From the NCBI RefSeq assembly GCF_036099295.1, contig NZ_CP107976.1, forward strand, positions 1,054,001 to 1,118,000: a DNA stretch of 64,000 bases. Reading direction: 5' to 3'. The stretch comes from Streptomyces sp. NBC_00358. GTDB lineage: Bacteria; Actinomycetota; Actinomycetes; Streptomycetales; Streptomycetaceae. A program made the translations under genes and the position numbers. A model generated the notes under the pieces. It worked only from the letters and a program-made list of their open reading frames with translations, had not been told where the DNA came from and made no database searches. Below, piece by piece: positions 55,453 to 64,000 of this stretch; position 1 is the first letter of the stretch; each line of letters opens with the position of its first letter.

Positions 55453-56190
55453 TCAGCCCTTGACCGCGTGAAACAGGGTGACGCCGAGCCACGGGCCGCC
55501 GTACCAGTATCCGGGGCCCAGTCCGCGCAGCGTGCCGCGGCCGAGGTGTGCGGCGTACTTCCTGGCCATGGGCCAGAAGTCGGCGACGATCAACTGGCCG
55601 CCCGGTCGCAGCACCCGCATGGCCTCGTCCACCGCGCGGTACCGCTCTTCGGGCGACGGGATGTTGTGGATCGCCAGCGCGCTCGTCACGACGTCGAAGG
55701 AGGCGTCCGCGAAAGGCAACGCGGTCATGTCGGCCGTACGTACCTCCACGCGGTCGGCGACCCCCGCCGCGGCGGCGTTGGCGAGCGTGACGTCGGGCCG
55801 GTTGCCGCTCTGGTCCTTCGCGGACCACAGGTCGACGCCCACGGCCTGTCCCCTCGGCAGCCGTTTGGCCGCTTCGACGAGCACGGCGCCGCGGCCACAG
55901 CCCAGGTCCAGCAGCCGCTCGTCGCCCTTCAAGTCGGCCAGGTCCAGTTCCCGCCTCCAGATGCGCAACTTGCCGTGCAGGGTGGTGTGCAGGTAGATGC
56001 CGGTGTTGGCGAGCAGTACCGTCCCCGTGACCGCGGCCGTCGTCGCGGTCCGTCCCGGCCGCCACCGGCGGGCGGCCAGCCAGCAGGCCGTGCCGGCGAC
56101 GGCGAGTACCGCCGGGAACGCTGGAGCGTCGACGCCGTACCGCGGCCATGGAGGACGCGACGGCGGGAGGTCATTCCGGTCCTTTGACAT
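55453..56190 (-). CDS. class I SAM-dependent methyltransferase with N-terminal membrane segment
   Basis: The ATG at 56190 gives 245 residues. One or two hydrophobic segments (AFPAVLAVAGTACWLAARR, TAAVTGTVLLANTGIYLH) precede a Rossmann domain with LLDLGCGRGAVLVEAAKRLP (motif I), VGVDLWSAKDQS, FDVVTSALAIHNIP and LRPGGQLIVADF. The methyl acceptor is unknown. It is convergent with the hydrolase gene. Confidence 0.92.
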   Translation of the reverse strand: MSKDRNDLPPSRPPWPRYGVDAPAFPAVLAVAGTACWLAARRWRPGRTATTAAVTGTVLLANTGIYLHTTLHGKLRIWRRELDLADLKGDERLLDLGCGRGAVLVEAAKRLPRGQAVGVDLWSAKDQSGNRPDVTLANAAAAGVADRVEVRTADMTALPFADASFDVVTSALAIHNIPSPEERYRAVDEAMRVLRPGGQLIVADFWPMARKYAAHLGRGTLRGLGPGYWYGGPWLGVTLFHAVKG

Positions 56191-56288
56191 GCTCACAGTG
56201 TCACGCGTCCGGCCACCGGGCGTCTTGTAGGAATGTTCCCCCGGACCAGGCGCGCGGGCCCCGCAACCGCCGGGTGCGGACCGTCGGT

Positions 56289-57140
56289 TCAAGCCTTCGA
56301 CAGGTACGCCGGGGCGGCCCACGCGACGTCGTCGACCGCCAGCCACGGCGCGACGGCGACCGCCGTGGGCGTCACACCGGAGAAGGCCACGACATCCCGG
56401 TGGAGGTGGGACTGGTCGACGTAGCCGGCCTCCGCCGCCACTCGTGCCGCGCCGTGACCCGCGGCCAGCCGGTGGGCCGCGTGGTCGAAACGGACGAGCT
56501 GAGCGGCCCGCTTGGGGGTGATCCCGATCTGCGCCCGGAAGCGGGACCACAGTCGCTTACGGCTCCAGCCGATCTCCGCTGCCAGCCGGTCGACCCGAAC
56601 CCCTCCCAGGTTCGCCACCATCTGACCCCATACGAAGGCGACTTCGGGCTCGACCACTCGGCTCGCCTCGTAGCGTCGGACGAGCGCGGCCTCCGCCAGC
56701 GCGAACCGGTGCTCCCACGACCGGGCGGCGCGCAGTCGCTCCTCGGTCCGCTGGGCGTCACGGCCCCAGAGGTCGTCGAGGCGGACCACCGTCCCGCCCA
56801 ACTCCGGTGAGGCGCCCAGCACGGCGTGCGCGACCACCGGCGACAGTCGCACCTGCAGGCACTCGATGGCACGGCCCCGCCCTCGAACGCCACTGGCCGC
56901 GAGTCCGACGACGACGCTGCTCTCCTGCCGACGGCCGCCGCTGTCGTCGACGGCGAGCGACCCGTCACCCAGGTCGACGGCCACCGTGACGGCCGGATAG
57001 GGGACGACGCCGAGGTCGACGGGCTCCGTGGTACGAGCGCGGAACCCGGCCATGCCGACGCCCGGCAGCCGACCGGGCCGCGACGGGGTGGCGATGTCCC
57101 ACACCGCCGCGGCGTCATGAGCCGACTCGGCGTATCGCAT
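56289..57140 (-). CDS. AraC-family transcriptional regulator
   Basis: The ATG at 57140 gives 283 residues; no ribosome site, with TACCCT about 10 bases upstream as a possible -10 of a leaderless mRNA. The C-terminal AraC domain is visible: VRVDRLAAEIGWSRKRLWSRFRAQIGITPKRAAQLVRFDHAAHRL, followed by VAAEAGYVDQSHLHRDVVAFSGVTP (broken here for length). The N-terminal ~170 residues are a beta-rich sensor domain. The target is unknown. Confidence 0.9.
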   Translation of the reverse strand: MRYAESAHDAAAVWDIATPSRPGRLPGVGMAGFRARTTEPVDLGVVPYPAVTVAVDLGDGSLAVDDSGGRRQESSVVVGLAASGVRGRGRAIECLQVRLSPVVAHAVLGASPELGGTVVRLDDLWGRDAQRTEERLRAARSWEHRFALAEAALVRRYEASRVVEPEVAFVWGQMVANLGGVRVDRLAAEIGWSRKRLWSRFRAQIGITPKRAAQLVRFDHAAHRLAAGHGAARVAAEAGYVDQSHLHRDVVAFSGVTPTAVAVAPWLAVDDVAWAAPAYLSKA

Positions 57141-57623
57141 GGGGCCAGGGTAGGCGACATGCGTCCCCCATCGACAGGATCGCCGTGCCCCCCGCATGCG
57201 CCGCAGCCGCAGCCTTCGCGTCGCCGTCGCTCTTCGGGCGCTCGAATCGGCGGGTCACGATGTCGTCGGCACCCGTCCTCCGCTTCCCCCGACCGACGAG
57301 TTGGTGGCGGTCCGCACGGCCGCCTGGAACCTCGGCGCCAGTGGGATACCGCTCGCGGACCCCGACCGTGGCGAGCCGCACGATCGCGCCCTGCGGGACG
57401 CGGGACGATCGGCCGCGTACCTCTGGACCGACCGCCGACCGCCGGGCGCCCGTCGGTTGAGGTTCCGGGCCGACCGCCGGCCTTCCGCACCGCCGTCGGC
57501 GTCCTGACTCTCGACATCGACACCGCTTTGACGGGTACCGGCCCGATAGGGTGAGAGCGGTGTGCCGGGAAGTCTGGTCGGCGGGGAGCCACAAGGTCTC
57601 CTCTTCATGACCGGAGGAGTGCC
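57141..57623. other. 483-base gap with a possible gene remnant
   Basis: A frame at 57196-57507 reads MRRSRSLRVAVALRALESAG then HDVVGTRPPLPPTDELVAVR and is the only codon-like stretch in the gap (see the pseudogene entry). The rest shows no gene. The promoter of the antiporter gene should be near 57550-57600. Confidence 0.45.
57196..57507 (+). pseudogene. possible degenerate fragment, amidase-like
   Basis: A 103-residue frame whose first ~50 residues (LRALESAGHDVVGTRPPLPP) resemble the 'ALE-x-AGH-x-V' helix-strand unit found in amidase-signature enzymes. It has no ribosome site and no catalytic motif, and the second half is Arg/Pro noise. Treat as an uncertain remnant. Confidence 0.2.
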
Positions 57624-59216
57624 ATGCGCGCGGTAGGGACAGTCCTGGCCCTCGTGGTCCTCGCCACCGTCGTGGCCACCTCCGCTCGCCACTGGCGCAT
57701 CCCCGCGCCCTCCCTGCTCGTGATCGCGGGCCTGGCCGTCGCCCTGCTGCCCGGCACCCCGGAGATCCAGATCAGCCCCGGGATCATCGGCCTCGTCGTC
57801 CTACCACCGCTCCTCTACGCGAGCGGCGAGGAACTGCCCTGGCGCGAACTGCGTGCCGTGTGGAAACCGGTCGGAGTCCTGTCGACGGGCCTGGTCCTGG
57901 CCTCGGCGGCCGCGGTGGGGGCGGTCGCCTCCCTGGTCACGCCCCTGTCGTGGCCGATGGCGTTCGTGCTGGGCGCCGTGCTGGCGAGCACCGACCCGGT
58001 GGCGGTGACCGCGCTGGGCAGACGGCTGGCGCTTCCGCCCAAGGTGCAGGTGCTGGTGCAGGCCGAGAGCCTCTTCAACGACGCGACCTCGCTCGTCCTC
58101 TTCCGGGTCGCGGTGAGCGTCGCCGTGGCCTCGGCGGCGGCCGGCTGGGGTACGGCAGCGGGAGAGTTCGCGCTGCTGGCGGGTGGCGGCATGGTCATCG
58201 GTGCCGCGGTCGCGGGCGTCGTGACACTGATCAGGCGGCGAACCGAGGACCCGGTCCTGGAGACCGTGATCGCGCTGGTCACGCCCTACGCGGCCTACGT
58301 CCTGGCCGAGGCCGCGCACGCCTCGGGCGTCACCTCGGTGGTCGTCGCCGGAGTCGTCCTGGGCGGCCGGGGCGACCGCCTCACCAACGCCCGCATCCGC
58401 CTCCAACTGCACGCCGTCTACGGCACGGTGGTCTTCCTCCTGGAGAGCGTCGTCTTCAGCCTGATCGGGCTGGCGCTGCCCGCCCAGGTGCGGGCGCTGT
58501 CCGACGCCGACCGGGCCTGGCCGCTGTACGCGCTCGCCGTCGCCGCCACGCTCATCGCCATGCGCCTGCTGTGGCTGGCGCCGGTGTCCGCGGTGGTGCT
58601 GCGCAAGGGCGGGATCCAGCGGATGACCTGGCGGGTGCCGGTGGTCCTGACCTGGGCGGGCACCCGTGGCGTGGTCCCCCTGGCCGCAGCCCTGTCCATT
58701 CCGGTGGCCACCGAGAGCGGTACCCCGCTCTCGGAACGCCCGCTCGTCCTCGTCCTGACCACCTCGGTCGTGGTCGCCACGCTCGTCGTCCAGGGCTTCA
58801 CCCTGGCACCGGTCGTCCGCCGCTCGGGTATCGCCCTCGAACCCGACCACACCGAACGCGAGGAGGCCCACGCCCGCCGCAGCCTGGCGAACGCGGGCCT
58901 GAACCGCCTGGACGAGCTGTCGGACCTGGAAGCCGTCCCCGACGTCGTCCTCGACCGGCTCCGCCGCGGCCTGACGGCCCGCCTGGACGACGCGAACGAC
59001 CGCCTCGGACAGACCGACGGCAACGGCGATCGGACGGAATCCGCCGACCTCACCTACCGCCAGCTACGACGCGACCTGATCACGGTCGAGGAGGCCGAAC
59101 TCCAGCGCCTCTACGACCGACACCGCATCAGCGACACGACCCGCCGCCGCCTGCAACGCTCACTGGACCTGGAGGAGGCCCGACTCGCGGACGCCCACGG
59201 CCCGCCCGGCGATTGA
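57624..59216 (+). CDS. Na+/H+ antiporter (CPA1 family)
   Basis: The ATG at 57624 (GGAGGAG upstream) gives 530 residues. About 12 membrane helices, with the CPA1 marks: PPLLYASGEELPWRELR, LASTDPVAVTALGRRLALPPKV, the key acidic pair region AESLFNDATSLVLFR, and GTRGVVPLAAALSIP. The C-terminal ~130 residues are a soluble charged domain with coiled helices (RRSLANAGLNRLDELSDLE). It should exchange Na+ or K+ for protons. Confidence 0.94.
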   Translation: MRAVGTVLALVVLATVVATSARHWRIPAPSLLVIAGLAVALLPGTPEIQISPGIIGLVVLPPLLYASGEELPWRELRAVWKPVGVLSTGLVLASAAAVGAVASLVTPLSWPMAFVLGAVLASTDPVAVTALGRRLALPPKVQVLVQAESLFNDATSLVLFRVAVSVAVASAAAGWGTAAGEFALLAGGGMVIGAAVAGVVTLIRRRTEDPVLETVIALVTPYAAYVLAEAAHASGVTSVVVAGVVLGGRGDRLTNARIRLQLHAVYGTVVFLLESVVFSLIGLALPAQVRALSDADRAWPLYALAVAATLIAMRLLWLAPVSAVVLRKGGIQRMTWRVPVVLTWAGTRGVVPLAAALSIPVATESGTPLSERPLVLVLTTSVVVATLVVQGFTLAPVVRRSGIALEPDHTEREEAHARRSLANAGLNRLDELSDLEAVPDVVLDRLRRGLTARLDDANDRLGQTDGNGDRTESADLTYRQLRRDLITVEEAELQRLYDRHRISDTTRRRLQRSLDLEEARLADAHGPPGD

Positions 59217-59341
59217 GGCCGAGCGCCGACGGTCGGTCGCGGTGTCCGCCTGGGCCGAGGGCCGGCTTCCCACGTCAGCGCCGAACGTCCGGGCGCCTCA
59301 GCGGAACTCTGCGAGCCGCGGCCGCGGCCGTACGGGATGTC

Positions 59342-59375
59342 CCGACGGATGTCCCCGCGTTCGCGGACACCCGTC
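59342..59375. terminator. imperfect hairpin between antiporter and histidine kinase genes
   Basis: ACGGATGTCCCCGCG (59342-on) pairs with CGCGGACACCCGT with one mismatch and a small bulge. It lies between the convergent ends at 59216 and 59405. Confidence 0.4.
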
Positions 59376-59404
59376 CGGGGTATCGGCCCACGAGCAGAGG
59401 GGGC

Positions 59405-60574
59405 TCACGTGCCGGGGGTGTCGGTACGCGCACCCCGCTCGGCGCCGGACCTGGCCATGGGCTCGCCGACGGGAGGGTGGAGCGGGAACGTCACCCGCAC
59501 GTCGAGTCCGCCCGATTCCAGCGCCTTCGCGGTCAGGACCGCGCGGTGTGTCGTCGTGATCGCTCGCACGATGGCCAGCCCGAGTCCGTGTCCGTCCGGA
59601 TGCCGGGTGCGTTCGGTGTGCAGCCGCTGGAACGGCACGAACAACCGGTCCATGTCGTCGTCCGGGACCACGGGGCCGGTGTTGGTGACGGTGATGCGGG
59701 CGCCGTGCTCGGACGACGAAGTCGTCACGCTCACGTGGCCGTCGGCGACGTTGTGCTGGATGGCGTTGTCGACCAGGTTGGCGACCAGGCTCTCGACCAG
59801 CCGCCCGTCGCCGGTCGCCGGAGCCCGGGCGAGTACGGTGTCGATTCGGACGCCTCGACGCTCGGCCTCGGGCCGCCGGACCAGAACCGCCTCCGCGGCG
59901 ATCACGCCGAGGTCCAGAGGCTCCCACTCCTCGACGCCCTGCTCACTGCTGGCCAGCGTCAGCAGCGACTCGATCAGGCGTTCCTGGGCCGCGCCGAGTG
60001 TCAGAAGCTCCTCGCAGGTCGACCTCAGCGACTCCGCGCTCGCGTCCGGATCGGCGAGCGCCACCTGCAGCAGCGCCCGCTCCACGGTCAAGGGTGTCCG
60101 CAGCTCGTGGGAGGCGTTGGCGACGAAATGGCGCTGCGACTGGAACGCCGCGTCGAGTCGTTCGAACAGCTCGTCGAGGGTCGCGCCGAGTTCCTTGAAC
60201 TCCTCGTACGGACTGTCCAGCCCGATCCGCGAGTGCAGGTTGCTGGCCGAGATCGCCTGGGCGGTCGTCGTCATCGTGAGCAGTGGCCGCAGGGCCCGAC
60301 CGGCGATGATCCAGCCGAGGGCGACCGAGGCCAAGCCCGTCACCGCAAGGGCGATCCCGGAGGAGACCAGCAGCGTGTGGAGGTCGTGGCCGTGCTGTCG
60401 GTCGGCGATGGCCGCGCCGTCGGGCACCTGCCGGCCGTCCAGTACCGGTGTCGACTCGCGCGTCGAGCGTCCGGTCCAGAACAGTCCGAAGACGAAGGCG
60501 AGCAGGATCATGCCGGAGACGAAGAACACGCTGCCGTACAGGAGGGTCAGCCGCCCGCGCAGCGTACGGCGCAT
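59405..60574 (-). CDS. sensor histidine kinase (HAMP/HisKA type)
   Basis: The ATG at 60574 overlaps the response-regulator stop by one base (TGATG); 389 residues. Two membrane helices (FFVSGMILLAFVFGLFW and TLLVSSGIALAVTGLASVALG) enclose a ~45-residue outer loop. HAMP-like linker, then HisKA with NASHELRTPLTVE (H~150) and ATPase boxes NLVDNAIQHN, TVTNTGPVVP and GHGLGLAIVRA. It pairs with the OmpR-type regulator upstream. Confidence 0.94.
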   Translation of the reverse strand: MRRTLRGRLTLLYGSVFFVSGMILLAFVFGLFWTGRSTRESTPVLDGRQVPDGAAIADRQHGHDLHTLLVSSGIALAVTGLASVALGWIIAGRALRPLLTMTTTAQAISASNLHSRIGLDSPYEEFKELGATLDELFERLDAAFQSQRHFVANASHELRTPLTVERALLQVALADPDASAESLRSTCEELLTLGAAQERLIESLLTLASSEQGVEEWEPLDLGVIAAEAVLVRRPEAERRGVRIDTVLARAPATGDGRLVESLVANLVDNAIQHNVADGHVSVTTSSSEHGARITVTNTGPVVPDDDMDRLFVPFQRLHTERTRHPDGHGLGLAIVRAITTTHRAVLTAKALESGGLDVRVTFPLHPPVGEPMARSGAERGARTDTPGT

Positions 60575-61236
60575 CACGGGAGCGCGATCCGGTAGCCGCC
60601 CTCGCGGACGGTCTCGATCAGCGGTGGTTCGCCGAGCTTCGCCCGTAGCCGGCCGACCGTGGTCTTGACCGTGTTGGTGAACGGGTTGGCCCTCTCGTCC
60701 CACACGCGTTCCAGCAGTTCCTCGGTCGATGTCACGGCGCCGGCGCGGCTGAGCAGGCACTCGAGCATCGCGAACTCCTTGGGGCTGAGGGCGAGGCGTC
60801 GGCCGGCCCGGAAGGCGGCCCGGGTGCTGGGGTCCAGCGTCACGTCACCGCACTCCAGCGTCGGCGGCAGCGCGGCGGTGGCGCGTCGTCCCAGTGCCCG
60901 GACGCGGGCCACCAGCTCGGAGAAGTCGAAGGGCTTGGGCAGGTAGTCGTCGGCGCCCAGGTTCAGGCCGGTGACCCGGTCCTTCACGGTGCTGGCGGCC
61001 GTCAGCATCAGCACCCGGGTCGGCGAGTGCTGCGCGACCAGACGGCGGCACACCTCGTCGCCGTGCACCCGGGGCAGGTCACGGTCGAGGACGACGACGT
61101 CGTAACGGGTGACCGAGAGGTGTTCGAGCGCGTCGTCCCCGTCCAGCACGACATCGACCGCCATGCCCTCACGGCGCAGCCCGGTACCCAGGGTTCGCCC
61201 CAGCACCTCGTGATCTTCGACAACGAGCACCCTCAT
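60574..61236 (-). CDS. OmpR-family response regulator
   Basis: The ATG at 61236 gives 220 residues. Receiver with E7/D8, phospho-acceptor D51 (VVVLDRDLPRVHGD), T in MLTAAS and K in YLPKPFDFSEL; C-terminal winged helix LALSPKEFAMLECLLSRAG ... FTNTVKTTVGRLRAKLG. It is coupled to the kinase and divergent from an ABC transporter, with direct repeats in the shared promoter region. Confidence 0.95.
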   Translation of the reverse strand: MRVLVVEDHEVLGRTLGTGLRREGMAVDVVLDGDDALEHLSVTRYDVVVLDRDLPRVHGDEVCRRLVAQHSPTRVLMLTAASTVKDRVTGLNLGADDYLPKPFDFSELVARVRALGRRATAALPPTLECGDVTLDPSTRAAFRAGRRLALSPKEFAMLECLLSRAGAVTSTEELLERVWDERANPFTNTVKTTVGRLRAKLGEPPLIETVREGGYRIALP

Positions 61237-61253
61237 GGTGCTCAAGAATGCCA

Positions 61254-61308
61254 GCCCGGCGGTCACACCCCGGTCACAGAAGCTGTGCCCGGGGTGTGAC
61301 CGCCGGGC
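61254..61308. promoter_or_regulatory. 20-bp-arm hairpin with 11-bp-spaced repeats in a divergent promoter
   Basis: Arms 61254-61273 and 61289-61308 are perfectly complementary over 20 bp; the 15-nt spacer itself contains CACAG-AAG-CTGTG. Inside, GGTCACA occurs at 61261 and 61272 (11 bp apart) and its inverse TGTGACC at 61295. The block lies 18 bases from each start codon, between the response regulator and the ABC ATPase. Confidence 0.8.
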
Positions 61309-61325
61309 GCGTAGAACCGGGTTCC

Positions 61326-62183
61326 ATGACTCACGACACTGTGCTGGTGGCCCGGGGCCTCGGCAGACGATTCGGGCGGCGCTGGGCGCTGTCCGACTGC
61401 ACGCTCGCCGTGCCGGCCGGACGGGTGGTCGGCCTGGTCGGCCCGAACGGGGCCGGCAAGACGACGCTGATGCGCCTCACGGTCGGGCTGCTCACCCCGA
61501 CGTCGGGCACCGTCGAGGTGCTCGGTCACCCACCGGCGCAGAACCCGGCCCAGCTCGGCCGCGTCGGGTTCGTCGCGCAGGAGACCCCGGTCTACGCGAA
61601 CCTGACCGTGGCCGACCATCTGCGTCTGGGCGGCCGGCTCAACGCCCGCTGGGACCGCGGCCTCGCGGAACGTCGTATCCAGCGGTCGGGCCTGGACCCC
61701 AGGCAACGGGCCGGCCGGCTCTCCGGCGGGCAGCGCGCCCAGCTCGCCCTCACCCTCGCCGTCGCCAAACGGCCCGAACTACTGGTTCTGGACGAGCCCG
61801 TGGCCAGTCTGGACCCCCTCGCCCGTCGCGAGTTCCTGCAGGGCATCAGCGAGGTCGCCACCGAGCAGGGCGTCGGCGTCATCCTGTCCTCGCACCTCGT
61901 CTCCGACCTGGAGCGCGTCTGCGACTTCGTGATCGTGCTGGTGGCCTCCCGGGTACGGGTCGCCGGGACGATCGAGGATCTGCTGGCCACCCACCGCCGA
62001 CTCACCGGGCCGGCCCACCACACCACGGCCGGCGTCGAGGTCGTCGAGGCACGCCACACCGAGCTGCACAGCACCTTGCTGGTGCGCTCCGAGGAGCCGA
62101 TCGACGATCCGGCGTGGACCGTCGAACCGGTCAGCCTCGAAGACGTCGTCCTCGCCCACATGGGCACGGAGGACCGCTCATGA
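61326..62183 (+). CDS. ABC transporter ATP-binding protein
   Basis: The ATG at 61326 gives 285 residues, without a clear ribosome site. Walker A GPNGAGKTT (about 40-48), signature LSGGQRAQLAL, Walker B LLVLDEPVASLDP and H-loop SSHLVSDLER are all present. The ATG of the permease overlaps its stop. It is likely controlled by the divergent two-component system. The start could be leaderless given the tight hairpin upstream. Confidence 0.93.
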   Translation: MTHDTVLVARGLGRRFGRRWALSDCTLAVPAGRVVGLVGPNGAGKTTLMRLTVGLLTPTSGTVEVLGHPPAQNPAQLGRVGFVAQETPVYANLTVADHLRLGGRLNARWDRGLAERRIQRSGLDPRQRAGRLSGGQRAQLALTLAVAKRPELLVLDEPVASLDPLARREFLQGISEVATEQGVGVILSSHLVSDLERVCDFVIVLVASRVRVAGTIEDLLATHRRLTGPAHHTTAGVEVVEARHTELHSTLLVRSEEPIDDPAWTVEPVSLEDVVLAHMGTEDRS

Positions 62184-63262
62184 TCCAGCTCACCTGGCGC
62201 CAGTTCCGGACCCCCGCCGTCGTGGCGTGCGGAGCACTGCTGGTGGTGGTCCTCCTCGCCGCCCTGACCGGCCCCGGCCTCGCCCACGCCTACTCCACCA
62301 CCAGGACCGAGTGCCGCCAGGCGGGAACCTGCACGTCGGCCATGGCGGACTTCGCACACACCGACAGCGTCCTGCGCACGGCGTTCGGCACCCTGGTCAC
62401 CATCGTGCCCGGCCTGCTCGGCATGTTCTGGGGCGCTCCGCTGATCGCCCGCGAGATCGAGGGCGGAACGATCCCACTGGTGTGGACACAGAGTGTCACC
62501 CGCACCCGCTGGCTCGCCGTCAAGCTCGCGGTCGTCGGCCTGGCGGGCGTCCTCGTGGCAGGGCTCCTGAGCCTCGTCGTCACCTGGTGGGCCCACCCGC
62601 TGGACCGGGCCGCTGCCGCCGCCTACGACACGTTCGGCGAGCGTGACCTCGCACCGGTGGGCTACGCGGCACTGGCGTTCGCGATCGGTGTCACCGCGGG
62701 CATGCTGATCCGCCGCACGGTGCCGGCGATGGCCCTGACACTGTTCACGTTCGTGGTCGTGCGCGTCGGCGTCGCCTACGGGATCCGGCCGCGCCTCATC
62801 GGCCCCGCGCACCGGACCCTGGCGCTCGACCCGGCCTCGACCGGCTTCGGTTCCTCGGTCTCACCTGACGGCATGTTCAACGCGCTGTTCAACGGCGGTC
62901 CGTCGAGCGCACTTGCCCCCGCGACACCGAATCTGCCGAACGCCTGGATCTACTCCACCCGGGTCGTCGACGACGCCGGGCACGACCTGACGGACAAGGT
63001 CCTCGACGCGGACTGCCCCGGTATGGCCTCCGGTGGCGGCGGGCCGGCCGTTCCCGGCCATGTCCAGGTCCCGCAGTCCGCGCAGCAGCGGATGCAGGCC
63101 TGCGTCTCCAAGGTCGGCGCCACCTACCACGAACTCGTGACCTACCAACCGGGCAACCGCTACTGGGCTCTCCAGTGGCAGGAACTGGCGCTCTGCGGCA
63201 CGGCCGCGCTGCTCCTCGCCGCGTTCTGCGTGTGGTGGGTGCGCCGCCACCGGATCGCCTGA
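62180..63262 (+). CDS. ABC transporter permease
   Basis: The 360-residue membrane subunit begins in the ATPase stop. Helix 1 (VVACGALLVVVLLAALTGPG) is followed by a Cys-containing outer loop, the ABC-2-type segment PLIAREIEGGTIPLVWTQSVTRTRW after helix 2, about six helices in all, a large outer loop (~130 residues with two cysteines) and a last helix near the C-terminus. Substrate unknown; a cell-envelope or antibiotic role is usual for this set-up. Confidence 0.9.
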   Translation: MIQLTWRQFRTPAVVACGALLVVVLLAALTGPGLAHAYSTTRTECRQAGTCTSAMADFAHTDSVLRTAFGTLVTIVPGLLGMFWGAPLIAREIEGGTIPLVWTQSVTRTRWLAVKLAVVGLAGVLVAGLLSLVVTWWAHPLDRAAAAAYDTFGERDLAPVGYAALAFAIGVTAGMLIRRTVPAMALTLFTFVVVRVGVAYGIRPRLIGPAHRTLALDPASTGFGSSVSPDGMFNALFNGGPSSALAPATPNLPNAWIYSTRVVDDAGHDLTDKVLDADCPGMASGGGGPAVPGHVQVPQSAQQRMQACVSKVGATYHELVTYQPGNRYWALQWQELALCGTAALLLAAFCVWWVRRHRIA

Positions 63263-63288
63263 CCACGCACGCGCCTCGGCCGGGTCGC

Positions 63289-63309
63289 CCGAGGAGATCT
63301 CGTCCTCGG
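63289..63309 (+). terminator. short hairpin after the ABC operon
   Basis: CCGAGGA (63289-63295) pairs with TCCTCGG (63303-63309) around a 7-nt loop, about 27 bases after the permease stop. Short, so only a candidate. Confidence 0.4.
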
Positions 63310-63445
63310 ACAGCCCGGCCCACCGGATCAGCGGGGGAAGAACAGAAGCAGACCACCGTCGAACCCGGCATCCATCCGGTCGCCATCCGGTCGGGGCCGC
63401 GGAAAAGTGTTGAGGCAGCGACCGGTCGTCCGCAAGGCTGCCGCC

Positions 63446-64000
63446 ATGGATTCCCTGAAGTTCACCGCGCCGCCGGCCGCTCCTGAATCTCGCGCCGTCG
63501 ACGCCTTTCTCTCTGCCGTGGACAGCTCGATGAACAGCAACACCCTGCTCCTCACAGCGGATTGCGAGGTGCCCGTGTCGGCCGGGAACCGCCAGGACGT
63601 CCTGCACGCTTTCCTGCGCAGTGCCCTGTTCGAACGGCTGATGCGTGCCCCCGACGTGCGCCGCGACGGGTACGACCTGACGGACGAGTACGACAGCGAA
63701 CCCTTCACGCATCCGCTCCTGCGGGAGGGCTTCAGCGCCATGGTCAGCCCGCTCGACCATGGCGGCTTCCTGACGCGACTGCGCTGGATGCTCTGTGGGG
63801 CGTTCAGCCCCTACAACCACCATTTTCCGGCAGCGGACGCCGAGTTGCTGGTGCGCGGCTTCGCCCGGGAACTGTTCGGTGCGGACGGCCCGGCATGGTC
63901 CTTCGCCGCTGTCAGCCCCGATTTCCTGCGCTCCACCGGTTACTACAGTGGTGAGGAGCCGCTGCGGCCGGTGTACTTCGACGGAGGCGACTCCGACACC
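63446..64000 (+). CDS. unknown protein, 3' end outside window
   Basis: From the ATG at 63446 the frame is open to the last base, giving 185 residues. It has a helical start (AVDAFLSAVDSSMNSNTLLL), then DCEVPVSAGNRQDVLHAFLR, DLTDEYDSEPFTHPLLREGF, LRWMLCGAFSPYNHHFP and GPAWSFAAVSPDFLRSTGYY. Codon use is normal for the window. I recognise no family. It follows the ABC operon after 183 bases and its own likely promoter. Confidence 0.75.
   Translation, partial: MDSLKFTAPPAAPESRAVDAFLSAVDSSMNSNTLLLTADCEVPVSAGNRQDVLHAFLRSALFERLMRAPDVRRDGYDLTDEYDSEPFTHPLLREGFSAMVSPLDHGGFLTRLRWMLCGAFSPYNHHFPAADAELLVRGFARELFGADGPAWSFAAVSPDFLRSTGYYSGEEPLRPVYFDGGDSDT

Overview
The window is very GC-rich DNA (high G/C at third codon positions, frequent GTG starts, ATGA/GTGA gene overlaps, AfsR/SARP, PucR, DUF5709, CsbD and DUF6400 proteins, a tendamistat-type inhibitor and rare TTA codons). 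All of this points to a Streptomyces chromosome or a very close relative. No tRNA, rRNA, CRISPR array, phage or insertion sequence was recognised. Everything here comes from reading the sequence; no database search was run.

Layout. 0-14 kb: the 3' part of a secreted GH78-type rhamnosidase, a regulatory ATPase, a 5'-hairpin regulator, a divergent TetR/FBP pair (fusidic-acid-resistance-like zinc protein) with a perfect operator between them, a PucR regulator, a flavodoxin-type reductase, an aldo/keto reductase, a membrane Ser/Thr kinase overlapping a second membrane protein with a look-alike ectodomain, a tendamistat-like alpha-amylase inhibitor, small cysteine-rich proteins and a lamin-tail secreted protein. 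14-18 kb: a tight lipid-phosphate operon (PAP2-DGK fusion, YihY/BrkB, PAP2), then a PCD-like/VOC fusion. 18-30 kb: a DUF2975/HTH pair, a monooxygenase, a 966-aa AfsR-like regulator, DUF2267, an MDR oxidoreductase, DUF5990, phosphoglucomutase, a MASE1 membrane sensor, a GC-rich minisatellite and a SpoIIE-type phosphatase.

30-41 kb: MMPL exporter, DUF2993 lipid-binding protein and TetR sharing an operator motif; an ABC transporter followed by a LuxR-type two-component system; OsmC, an RsbW-like ATPase and Ppx/GppA. 41-49 kb: two large secreted proteins (discoidin/beta-helix protein and M4 metallopeptidase), then a lower-GC patch in which neighbouring genes carry in-frame TTA codons, suggesting bldA control. 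49-57 kb: DHA2 drug exporter, stress-type small proteins (two CsbD, DUF5709), a lone GvpF/L, a membrane alpha/beta hydrolase, a methyltransferase and an AraC regulator. 57-64 kb: CPA1 Na+/H+ antiporter, an OmpR-type two-component system divergent from an ABC transporter with a large hairpin between them, and the start of an unknown gene running off the end.

Working together: the clearest functional units are the lipid-phosphate operon, the kinase/ectodomain pair, the TetR-DUF2993-MMPL regulon, two ABC/two-component modules and the TTA-codon cluster. The last, together with the secreted amylase inhibitor and protease, is the best candidate for something worth following up.
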